Origin: Tigriopus japonicus
Lineage: Eukaryota > Arthropoda > Copepoda > Harpacticoida > Harpacticidae
Assembly (NCBI GenBank): GCA_010645155.1
Contig: CM021312.1
Span: 5,039,158 to 5,103,157, forward strand
Length of the DNA stretch: 64,000 nucleotides
Direction: 5' to 3'
The position numbers were made by a program, and so were the translations under genes. The notes under the pieces are model-generated. The model saw only the letters and a program-made list of their open reading frames with translations, ran no database searches and was not told the origin of the DNA. This document shows, piece by piece, positions 10,621 through 21,934 of this stretch. Within the stretch, counting starts at the first letter, position 1, and each line of letters opens with the position of its first letter.

Positions 10621-10829
10621 TAATAGTCCGAATGTTGGATGCACTAATTCAATTGGCTCAAGCATACCGAAGTAGAGTTTAAATAACTCTGCTTGAGTAT
10701 AGTCTCTGTACATAACCTGCGCTTGAAAGTCAGCGGATGTACAGAGACTATACTCAAGCAGCGTTATTTATACTATGCTTTGGTATACTTGAGCCATTTG
10801 AATTAGTGCATCTAACATCCGGGCTATTA
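10621..10829. repeat. Foldback repeat with 93-base arms and a 23-base spacer
   Basis: The left arm 10621-10713 and right arm 10737-10829 are reverse complements of equal length, with about 10 mismatches by eye (roughly 89 percent). The inner 26 bases (gcttgagtatagtctctgta and on) are perfect. Several mismatches are transitions that would form G-U pairs in RNA. It looks like a MITE or foldback element. No target-site duplication beyond a possible TA was seen. Confidence 0.75.
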
Positions 10830-13800
10830 TCTCACTTGATTCTCTAAAACGGTGTACATTTGTAAACATTGTGACCCATGGCTAAGATATAACAGAATCT
10901 AGTAGTTTAACAATCTCGAAGTTTTGCCAGAAATCCTTTGGGCTAAATGGTCAGAGGTAGGTGAGATCTCAGGCTTTCATGTTCAAAGTTAGAATTTTGC
11001 TCCATGAGGAAAAGCAAATGATCTCAGGTGGTTAATAAACAAAAATATGAACAGAGCGTGGGAATTCTCATAAACGTCTCAACATTTGTTGGAGGGCGAT
11101 TCTGGGCTCTGGCCCCTCGGATACATCTACAGCTATTTGGCCCCACAAATCCCCAGCTGAATTCCTCCGACCACACTTACCCATGAACTGGATTCTAGAA
11201 AAGTCGGAGTAATTCACTTATTGACGTTAACATACGACCTATAAAGTAGTAGGTGCGCTTGCCGATGCCTTTGGGGGACGAGAATTGAGCTCAAATTGGA
11301 TGGAGGAGGCTATCTTTGTTCAAAGCTGCGAGAGATGGAGGGGCCATGTGAGGTAGACAGCCTCTTCTTATTTTTGATGTATGCAACTCGGATGCTTGTT
11401 TTTCTTTTGTGAGCCAGTGTGACCTCGCGTAGTAAAATGTACCCCTCTCTTTCACTTACTAACCATATCCAGTTTGTCGTTTCGAAGTTGAAGCATATTT
11501 TGATGAAGGTCTAATTTAAAGGTGTGGCTACAAAGGCCCGATGGCTTAGGGACTCGAGGTTAATGGACGACAATCTTGACTGGATTCAGAATGAGGTCCT
11601 AGGGTTTTCTAATGTGCCACAGAATGACAAAAACAATCCGACGAATGTACTATAGTCACGTCTTACGACGGCGTTCTCTGTCAGCTGGTCTAATTCTTAA
11701 GGCACGAAACTGCTCAAACAGGGTGTTTGAAAGATCAAGTATTTTGTTTTTGCGGCATTAATAAAATAAAATGTAAAAAAATCCCAAAAAAAACTTTTTA
11801 TCAATGAAGATTAGTCATCGTTGATCCAAAATCATCATAAAAATAGTTTTGCACCCACCATTTAGATCAAAGCAAAGATAGTTTTTTTTGTGAAAATGTT
11901 CTGAAAATGACAGGCAGTTTTGTTCAATTCCGTGTTTTTGGAGCGTTTTTATTTTAGGATAGTGTAAAGGCAAATCAACTATCTAAATGCCCGCAAATTA
12001 ACGTCAAGTGCAACAATTTTATGTGGATATCAAAAGACTTTGCTCTTGTTTTGCCTTCCATGAGATTGAACGGAACCAAAACAACCAATAGCATCCCAGG
12101 TTTATAGTCTGCTTTGGTAAGCGTGTTCATGATCGCCTTGTTGCAAGTGCAGACATTGATGACAAAAATAAAAAAGTAAAGTAAAAAACCTCGTCGTCAT
12201 TTGGAATAAAAGAAAAAGTAATATTACTCATCTGAATTACCCTGTGAAACTGCTGCTCTTCCTGAACAAACCTGGCCGGGCCAGAAAAGCTGTTATTGCT
12301 GTGCGTAAGCTGCTATTCCTCTGCGTCATTTTCTATCGAAGAGAAGATTCTATTTTCTGGAAACATTTCTCCCGTATTCATCTCTCCAAATGGATTGGTT
12401 ATTGGGATTTTTTTCTATCATTTCAAAGATCTCTGAGCGGCTGTTTATGACGGCTCTGTATGGTTGTTTGATGTGTAGAAAGCAGGTGTGTTGAGGGGTT
12501 ATTATCAAATCGATCTCCTTCCTTTGTTCTCGCAGTTGATGTCGTTTGGAGACTTCAAAAAAAAAATGAATCATGTTTAGGAATCCGCATCATATTTATT
12601 TCGTTAAGGAGTTGAGTTGTCAAATAAGTATCAAGAGACAAGTTCAGAAGATCCAGAGTTTCAAGGAATTATGTTTTTCCGCTATGTAAGGAAACGAGGC
12701 TCGTGTCCATATTTTGAGCTCGATACTTTTTGGCGATAAGGCTTATCTTTGACTAAATGCAAGCAAATAAGGGAGGGTAGTTTACCTCAAAAACATCATT
12801 GACCAAAGAGGTCGTATATTTATTTCAATGCCACTCTTCGCTTCCTTCTAAATTCATAAACCTGAAATGAAACGCTTGGAGATATTATTATCTAGCTAAA
12901 TCTTCACAAAGCAATTGTGTTTGCACTTGAAACGGATTACCTTTGTCCTGAACCACGAATGAGAAAGGTCCCCTTTTGAAATGGAAATAAAACGAAACAA
13001 AGGAGCCTTGAATTGAGGTTCATTTGTTTTGCATTTATACAAGGTTGATCTGTTATTCCCCATTTGTGGGAGAATTCCGTTCTAAACTATATTTCGTACT
13101 TTAAGAACCGCAATCTTCTCGGCCCTGTTAACAAGATTGAGGGGTTTGAAACTGTTTCTTTGTCGCTCTTTACTTCACTTTTGTCCACTCCGCCTTGCCC
13201 TCTTTTCAAAGGCCAAAAAGGCGACGTAAAGGCCAAAAAACGGGACTTGGGCAGACTGCGACAACGGACCCAGTAGCATCGATTTTTCAGTCGCACGACG
13301 CACCACGCAACTGAACAAGAATAAAATCAACGGAATCGTTTGTTTTGAAAAGTTAGATTTACCCAAGAACGTTTAGGATCTAAACGTTGCTTTACTCTTT
13401 AAAAGTTGGAGTTGTACTCTTTAAACTTGGATATCATAGAATCTTCATCAGGCTTCTGATAAGAGTAATAAGTAGAGCAACCGAAAATACTTAATGTTGA
13501 AGGCCAAATATTTAGATACTATAAAAGAAATAATATCATATTTTAAAAAAGTAATTAAATCAGACCCAATCATTTAAAAAGAATTTAAAATTGAAAGCAT
13601 TTTTGTGTATTGGTATTTTTCAAACTTTTTGTGAAGTTCCAAAATTTTGAATAAAGATTTTGCAATGACGTTAATTTAGTTAAAAAATAGTGTGCTATGT
13701 AAACTCAACACCAAAAATTGAAAATACGTTCTTGATGAGAGCCCTTGTATGAAGTGCGTTTAATAAATATTTTGCTGTCCAATATTTTCAAAGTATGTTT

Positions 13801-16800
13801 CTGGTAGGAGCTACAATTTTCCAAACAAACGGTTTTTATTTTTTGTTAAAACCGAAAAAGTAATTTGCAAGGCCAAGCTGACAAAAATGTGTTTTTAGCA
13901 CAATTCTTATAGTCTGGTATTCAAAGTTCGTTCAACAATTCAATGAACAAATGGTGCTTGTCCTTTGATTTGGGAAGAAAATGCCCAGATATTTAAAATG
14001 TGCTCAAAGTGGCAAAACATTCATATATTGAGTTAAAGATTTTCAGCCGCTCCAGAAATGAGTCTCAAGCCTCATTGTTTTCGAAGGCGTTGTTGACCTC
14101 GAAGAAAAAATAAAAATGGCTTGTTTCAAGCCCTTCTATAACTGATTGCTCTTCCAAGACAAAGAAAACATGTATTGCGTTAACTGGCGACGATTTTATA
14201 AAGAGCTTATTCAGAAATCTTTTCATGCCTACTTTAAAACATGAACCGGTTGTATTACCTAATCGAAAGGCTGGCAAATGTAAACTTGACAAGGCTACAT
14301 GTAAATCATGTATTTTCAACCTTTCTTCGTCATAAAGAACGCTGTATTCTCAAAGATAAAGGGTTACATTGAACAATGAATCTAGAATACTTTCGACTTT
14401 GACCTCTTTGGGAAAGGATCGTGCGTCTACCGCATGTTACATGGGATGTTCGATAAAGCAAAGTCTTCATGAATAAATATCCCGGCCAATTATTCCTTAA
14501 TCAATATTGATCTATTTAAATGCTAGACATTCCCCTGATTCTACGCATACAAATGCACTTGTGCCACATTCTCGGCCATGTTCTCTTAAGTGTGTACTTT
14601 GATTGGGGTCAGTGATGTTTGAGAGTCTACAATGTTCGGCGCAATGGTGTCCACAAATGCCTTGCTTTCGTTCAATTTCTTGTATGCCACCCATGCAAGC
14701 CTGAAATGTCGAGAGCTTTCAGGAAATCACTCATCCTTTTCTGGATAACTGTTTTTCGAGTCAATACAAATCCCGTTACATGAAATTAACGAAGCCGCAC
14801 AATCCAGACCGAGACATTGAGAACAGAATCAATTTGGCTGGAAAACTTAAGTATTGTGTTTGGTCGATCCGTGGTGTTTTGTTATCCGTAGCAAAGTGGA
14901 GAAAGTTCCAAGCTGCCAACTTGGCTGGCTGAACTGATACTCGAGTAGTTTGAGACTTCACAGAGCTAAAGGCCACAATCCACGGCTTCAAGGCATGATT
15001 CGAGGTGCTTCGTGGTGTCATCATGAGTTCAAGCAATGATTACAAAGTCTTGGCAAACGGGAAAGTACAAGAAGCCGTTCAGTCGAATAAACATACTATA
15101 TGATCACCGAACAGTACGCTCCTAAATGAAAAATGCAATCACCCACAGGGAAGGCTGAAGAGAGCACTAATCTGATATTCTTTGGAATAAAATTATACCA
15201 TGCCGAGAGCAATACGTAGAGAGAGGCCATCTAATTACGTGTCAAACGCTCTCTCTTACGTTTACGTAGCCATCAAGCATTAAACAGGTTTCCTAATCGT
15301 GCCTGGTCAATCGTTCCATCCAGAACTGGCTCGGCTTGTTGGATTTAGATCAGTATTACATTTAGCCATGCGTAATTTGACCAAGGCCTTGGGTTCAAAC
15401 TTCATCGGTCCTGAGAGTAAAACGCTGAAACCTGACATTTTTGGTGGTCACACAAACCAATGGACGACGTTTGAGAGGGAAGGGATGAAAGAGCACAGAA
15501 AATTCCGGCCTTTAAATTGCCTAGAAAATATCTATCAACCATGGACGGTTTCACGCTACCCTATTCACATTCATGGAATCGTATGGTGAGATTCAATGTC
15601 TAAATTTTACCATGGCTCAGGCAGAACAGCCGCCAAAAGTACTTTACCACAACAATGTCCATGGTAGAATTGGAGAAGCTTCTTTCTGCTTGGGCATTAA
15701 GTGAACGATGTTCTGAGACGGCTGTGTGTGTAAATGCGGTTCTGTCTGGTTTAGCGAGCGAGTTTTAAATTTTATCAACGTTTGAGTATCCTGAAACGAT
15801 CCAAGTGGAAATGCCACGCTGCTTCAGTATTCAGTTCAGGGATGTCAGTTCTTGTTTGAAGCCACGCGTTCACGAGGTGTCCAATGTTCATGATAGAACT
15901 CATACTGCTATTCACAATGTTCATACCACTAGATGGAGGAGTACGCTTTATGCAATCGAATTTTCTGGCAATCGGATCGAGGGGATTGGTTGGATTGGAT
16001 TCTCAAACTGGGATAACATGATTCCCATGTATAGATTCTTTGACAAAGCCTTCTCTACTCGGATTTATTCAAAACTAAGCTAGAAGCTGTGAGACTTTGC
16101 CTTGAAGTATTGAATTTTGGATCTTGATTTCAACGTCAGAGCCCGTGTCTTTTTCTTCCTTTTCCTCTGAACTCCAACCTTTTCTACCTTACCTTGGGCA
16201 ATTTGAACCGAACCTAAGACGAAGAAGCCAAATCGGCTTGGGTTTCATTCAAGATATGAGAATTCACTCACAGGCCTCCACCTACAGCAACTTACTAGGC
16301 ACGTATGTATGTATGTACACGTTTCCATGTAGGCCTTCTCTAGGTTCTACGAACACTCACGTTCTCGTCGTTCATGCGCCAATACCTGAGATGCTAGCCA
16401 AATTCATCGAAATCATTGAGGTAGTTTAATGTGCGACGTTTGTCTTCATGGGAAGGTGGGGATTTCTCTCCTCTTTCCAAACATTCTCGTTCTGCTCAAT
16501 AGAGGAACTGACGCGTTCTGCCCAAACCGCCGTCAATTTGCGTGTTTTCAGAAATTCCCATTGACCATATTTTTCTATAACATAACCCTGAAATATTCGA
16601 CTCTTTACCACATTCAAGCTTTGTTATGCCTGGGGGATTCACCGAGTTAGATTGCTGCCAAATCTAGCATAGCAGATAGAGTTAGTCCTATGTACGTATG
16701 TACCCTACTAAGCGTGTCCAGCGTTCCTATCTGCCCATGCTATGGAAAAAGTTAGCCTTGTTTGGGTTCAAATCTGATGAGCAGACATTGACGTCATTTG

Positions 16801-19800
16801 TTGTTGAAGCGTTTCTCTTTCGCTGAACCCAAAACATATCTAGAGACCCATGTGAAGAATGAACATATTTCAATATGTCATGCCAATGAGTGACCCTGCA
16901 AAAGTTGTTTTCAAAAATCTTTGTTTCGAGATTAGTCATAGGGAAATATCAAGATTTTGTGCTGGGCCAAACCCTTAAACCCCCCCTCTCTCTCTCTCTC
17001 TACCTGGATCTGGCGAAATACAATGTCTTCAACGCGAAAAGAACGTCAGATGAGTTACAAATCAAAACAAAGACACTGCCTGGCACCACCAACCACCAAC
17101 CACTCAGGGAACCTGACAAGCCCACTTGAACACTTGAATGTGACGTTGCAAAATCTTATACGTCATGGTTCTATGACTGGTTTCAGCCTTAGCGAGGTCT
17201 TGACTCAGGTCCTAAAGGCCATTGGACTAAGAATAGACTGGGTCTAATTCTATCCAGTATTTGTGGCTTTTCCCCGCCGCAAATCCAAAAAGCGAAGAAA
17301 AATTAGTAGGTAATTTAATGAGCACATTTTCAGTGTTAAGTGGTGAAGTGTTATCAAAAGCAAAGCCTTGGAGCAAATTAATCCTTCTTAAAACAAGAAG
17401 TTTGATAAGATTGCAAATGAGTCACAGCCTATTGTATTCAAGTACTTGTACAATTATGTTCGCCGCAGACAGCGAGGCTACAAGTGTCTGCAAAGTGCAA
17501 TCCATTTATTGAGAGCACAACTTTGTGTGTGCCATTATCAGAAGTATAGCCACCTTTTCAAAAATGCTTGATTTTTTCGAAAACACTTGTGTAACAAATT
17601 GTGCGCCGGTTCATGACTCAGAATCTATTTTTGACGCATTTTCGAATCAAGAAGGTTCTGGATATTGAGTGATGCCTTAGAAATGCCTAAGTTGCATCAT
17701 ACTTTTGCCGAAGAACGAACAAGTTCCACGTGGAGCGTGATCAGCAGAAAAATGACAATGTATGTTCGATGTTTTTTATCGTTTTGTGTTTTTTATTGTT
17801 TTTGGTCAATTTTCTCTTGTGGAAATAGCACGAACAATTTATACATAGCTTAATTATTGTTGGGCTTTTACAAAGTATTATGGAAAAATATGTGAGATCA
17901 TGTCGGGGAAAAATCATCATCCATTTAGTGTTGGAGAAAGTGATACGACAATGCTAATAATCTTGCTGATAATAAACGGTGACGGTTTGACCTGAATGAA
18001 TTTGAAAGAAAATGAATCAAATCAGCAGCAGCACGAGCACTACTACCACTTCAATGAGTGTTTGTCGTAATTTACGAGTAATTCGGAAAGAAGAAGTGGT
18101 TGGATGTAGTTGTAATGGTGGTAATTGTATAGATAGTGATTTGTATCATCAATTCATCATCGACACGTTTTGTTTGATGGGTAGTGTTTGTTGTTGAACT
18201 GGTCCAACCCAGGTGGAACTCAAGATGATCTCTTGGAACAAAGCGCAAATTGCGGGCAATCAGGGTTGCCAAAAAGACCGACACTGGTGGGTGCGTTAGG
18301 GTTAAATCGGGAAGAGTGAGTGGTCTCATCATAAGAGTACGAGGGGTTCATGATTGAAAACACTTTCTGTCTAGTGAAGAAGATCTAGAATGAATTCCGG
18401 TGCTTTTTCGCTTTGTGGACTGCTTTGTCAAGAGGAGGATGAGGAGCAAGAGGAAAGGGATACAGAGAGTAATGAGTTCGGATGAGTGAATATTTAAATA
18501 TTTTAGATTAAGAGTGTTCTAATTCGCCACAATTAGTCAGCTCACTCTAAGACTGACTCTGAACTATTTAAGGTGAATGCCTGAACTCACACAAAACATT
18601 GATAAAACACTTCATTATCTCGTCCCATAGGTTCCTCGATCAAACTTGTAAATAGGGAAAGAGGGAGGGAGAGGGAAAGAGAGAGAGAAAGAGAAGAGTG
18701 GCACACCGATGCAGCAAGAATCCAGTGGCACAGGCGTTGTGTTCCATGTGTGTGGTTTATCGATTGCCAAGGGGAGTAAAGTTTTGGTTTATGTCCAAAG
18801 CGATTATTTTCAATGGGAAAGGGACCAGTATTCAGTATGATATCATTTTAATGTACTTTCAAGTCTCAGTCTTCCAAGAGGTTTTGTTCCATGCAAATAG
18901 TACATTAAGGGAAATTGACGACCACGAGAACCATCAAGAAGGGTGGGGACAGAAATAAAATTAATAATAATAATGTTATTATTATTAAGTATTAATAACG
19001 CTTGTAGGGAATTTGGAAGGAGGGATAAAAAGAGATAGAGAGAAGTTGTGTTTTCTAATGAACTTTTTCAGCAAATGTTTCCCCAACATCTCACAAATAT
19101 ATGGGTAGCACGTAGGTGTAGAACAAATGGTTAGGGGAGAAAGAGAAACGAACTAGGTTTTCTTTTGATGGCTGGCGGGCACGGTGTTGTTTCACTTCTT
19201 GGAGGCCTTACTCTGTTCTTCAACCTTCCTTCTCTCCCTAGTGTTTTTGATGTTTCTTGCCAAGCCCATAGGCCACGTATGCACTGCCACTCCAGACAGC
19301 TTCCACCATCAAACAGCTTTTCATCCACACGGTGCTTGCTAGAGGCAGTACTGCTGCAACTGCTGCCTGCCCCTTCTGCAACAACATATCGGGGATGCCT
19401 GTGTGTGACACGAAAGGCAAGCTGCTGTTCTGTTTCAACGGATTCCTCCTTCGCCCCCTCTGGAAGTACTGAAGAGGAGTTCCAAAGAGGTAGAACACAG
19501 CTGTTCCTCCACTGGAGGTTAGACGGTGGCTCAGTGTTCACTTTTGAACCAACGCACACACACACAGGGGAACGACAGCTCAGGAAGTGAACAGCTGGTA
19601 GAAGCTGCTGGGGTAATATCTGTGGGCAATTTTCGGATAGGTTTGAAATTTAATGGAAAAACCCTCGATGGGCTAGTGCAGATGGGTTTTGGGCGAACTT
19701 GAGCAAAACAAAGCAATCTTTCCGACGGCATCACTTGATCCCCCAGAGTGATGTCCCATACGATGGGTCACGCATTAGGGAACATGGGATGAGAGCAGGA

Positions 19801-20097
19801 GCCTGCAATGGCTTATTAACACTTTCAATGCAATTCTCACAGACTCACATAAATCATGGATATGAGAGGAAAGGTCAGAAGAGTTCAATACAACACTAAA
19901 CATATGCTATACGCAAACGGCAGGAGAAAGAGAGAGAGAGTGAACATTTTTTTCTTCTTTTTTCTTGACAGATTTTTTGGTTTCTTGTTTTTCATGAATT
20001 TTTCTTCTGCGGTGTATGTAATATGGTTGTCTAATGACCAATTAAACTAAGTTTGTTTAGTTATGTGGGAGGATTTCATGAGCGTTGCACTTCATTT
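10830..20097. other. Long non-coding region with simple repeats
   Basis: About 9.3 kb without a convincing gene. Short plus-strand frames around 15.3-16.4 kb and frames on both strands at 19.1-19.7 kb show no recognisable domain. Simple sequence includes a CT run near 16985, GA-rich sequence near 18655-18700 and an AAT/ATT palindrome at 18961-18988. The 19.1-19.6 kb part has higher GC and may be 3' UTR or regulatory sequence of the FRAT-like gene on the minus strand. Confidence 0.4.
18961..18988. repeat. AAT/ATT palindromic microsatellite
   Basis: ttaataataataa, then tg, then ttattattattaa: perfect 13-base arms and a 2-base centre. It is probably a trinucleotide microsatellite in two orientations. 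Confidence 0.8.
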
Positions 20098-20706
20098 TCA
20101 GAGCCTACCCCCATGACCACCATGGCTTCCGCCCACCTCACAGCAAATGGTATCCTCCCCTTCGTAAGCCGGTGGAGTGCGACACTCATCATCAGAGTCA
20201 TAAAAGCTTCTACTGGCAAACTTGGGTGTCAACCCCAATTGCAGTCTCCTCACAGCCTCTTTTATCAAACTCCCGTCAGAAATCAGCTCTTGAAGCATTT
20301 CGAATGGGTTGTCGGTTTCCTTGCCTGAGCTCATACAAGTACTTGGGTACCTGCGTCTCTGGTTCCACCGTTTTAACTGACTGGGGATGATGGCGTTTCC
20401 ATCCCCCACATTATCACAAGCCACTCGAGAACTGGGTGGAACATGGTACGGCGTGGCCCTGTGGCTACCACGATGGTGGCGACCCGTGGCGGCCTTCCGA
20501 CCCTTGTGTGACCCCAGCTTGAGGTTTTCTTTGATTTCTAGCACTAAACTATCAACGTCTTTGCGTAAAGTAGCCGAAGTGACCACGGGTCCAGTATGTA
20601 TATGATGGGGGTGGTGATGGGAGGCCCCAGACTTGACCATGAGGGCTGGAGGGGCATTTTCACCATTTTCGTCGCGCATCATTATGACACTACCCTTGGT
20701 TGGCAT
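20098..20706 (-). CDS. FRAT/GBP-type GSK-3-binding protein
   Basis: Single-exon frame of 202 residues starting MPTKGSVIMMRDENG at 20706. It carries both short motifs of the FRAT/GBP family in the right order. Residues 49-64 (KDVDSLVLEIKENLKL) resemble the N-terminal FRAT motif (VDRLVAQIGETLQL). Residues 133-157 contain DNPFEMLQELISDGSLIKEA followed by VRRLQ, matching the FRAT GSK-3-binding helix, with the LIKEAVRRL core identical. The rest is low-complexity and His/Arg/Gly-rich, as expected for a largely disordered protein. FRAT proteins bind GSK-3 and compete with Axin, so they can promote Wnt/beta-catenin signalling. FRAT1 is 279 residues, FRAT2 233 and frog GBP 169, so the length fits. The bHLH gene lies 1.2 kb upstream on the same strand. 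Confidence 0.85.
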   Translation of the reverse strand: MPTKGSVIMMRDENGENAPPALMVKSGASHHHPHHIHTGPVVTSATLRKDVDSLVLEIKENLKLGSHKGRKAATGRHHRGSHRATPYHVPPSSRVACDNVGDGNAIIPSQLKRWNQRRRYPSTCMSSGKETDNPFEMLQELISDGSLIKEAVRRLQLGLTPKFASRSFYDSDDECRTPPAYEGEDTICCEVGGSHGGHGGRL

Positions 20707-21934
20707 GTTCTAGTTGTGATTATTCAGATAGGATTGACTGATTGTGTTGAAGGGGAGTTGAAGGTTAAAGTTTGTACTCGGGTTTTCTGAGATTTACAGT
20801 CACAGAAGAGCTCTTTTCCCTTCGCCTCTCCCTTGGCGAGTGAGGGCTTTATCGCTGGTGGTGGTGCCCATTGCCGATCCACCATAGGGGCTTCAGCTTC
20901 AAAAACACAAAGACCTGGCGGAAGAGCCGAACAGTCTCCGCCAATGACACCAGGTCGGAACGGTTTGAAAGTCGGGTTGGGTTGGGTAAATGAGTAGACA
21001 CGGCCTGCTGCTTTCTGGAACATGTTTCAGGCCAAGTCTTGCTGGGCTGCAAAACATTGGCTTTCAGGGCCACTCTTTAGTGTGGAATCTCAAGTAAATG
21101 GGCACTTTTATTATCAGCTTTTAGCAACTTACTCAGGTACACTTTTGAAATGAATATTGTTTTCAAACCATGTGATGCTTCAGTTTGTAAAAGTGATTAT
21201 TATATTAGTTTTCTTTTCATGAAAAGGAAACCCATGCTTTGGGTTGCTAATTCTAGCTCTATGGCACATGGCGGTACAGGACATGAAGGGATGTGTACTG
21301 TCTCATTTAGGGACTGGCTTTCCGGCCTTAGATGGCTGCTCGTGAGTTTGCATCAGCAATCATCTGGTTCACGAGGTTAGCTTTGACTGGCTTGTAGAAG
21401 CTGAATCAGCAGGGAAGCAATGTGCCGATGTTCAGTTACGAGTACATCATGTGGCATTTTGAACCGGGATGAGCAAATCCCGGACGGGCGGGCGAGCCAA
21501 TGCATAAACTGAACTCTCTTTCGCCCTCTTTAAGGGGCAAACTTTCAGCCAGCCTGGTTAGCGCTGCTGAGTAAGACCATTGCTTTGTTGTTTTGGCCTC
21601 GATTCTGAAGACCTCCTTCTCTTGGATGGCAAGAAGGCCGGCCGAAGGCGGGATACGCTCGTTTTGTGTTACATGAGAAGCGATTGCCGGGATTGCCCAT
21701 GAAACTGAACGCGAAAGACAGAAAGTAGATCCACTTGATTTTTTGGAAGTTTTCACTTAAAATCTTAATAGTTTTATCTTTAACGCTGTGTGAGGTTTGT
21801 TTTTATTTATACCCGTCGATTTCGAATAATTGTTTTTTTTTTAAATATAGTTTAAAATGCCTAACAGTTTTAAAACAAAGCCTACAGTAAAAGGGCTAAG
21901 GAAGTTCAGTCAGTCAAAACTTTTGCCGCATTGA
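20707..21934. other. Intergenic region between the FRAT-like and bHLH genes
   Basis: Frames at 20724-21073 and 21436-21756 on the minus strand have near-genic GC but no family signature. They are more likely 5' UTR or promoter of the FRAT-like gene and 3' flank of the bHLH gene. A minus-strand AATAAA at 21802-21807 is assigned to the bHLH gene. Confidence 0.4.
21802..21807 (-). promoter_or_regulatory. Candidate polyadenylation signal of the bHLH gene
   Basis: TTTATT on the plus strand, i.e. AATAAA on the minus strand, about 130 nt after the proposed stop at 21935. Confidence 0.5.

Noticed and set aside
15299..16429. Series of plus-strand frames of about 90-100 codons
   Set aside because: No family motif, no splice sites linking them convincingly, and composition similar to intergenic DNA.
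19131..19590. Overlapping frames on both strands, one with a hydrophobic stretch (AAVLPLASTVWMKSCLMVEA)
   Set aside because: Three frames are open at once in a GC-richer patch, there is no domain, and it lies downstream of the FRAT-like stop. UTR is more likely.
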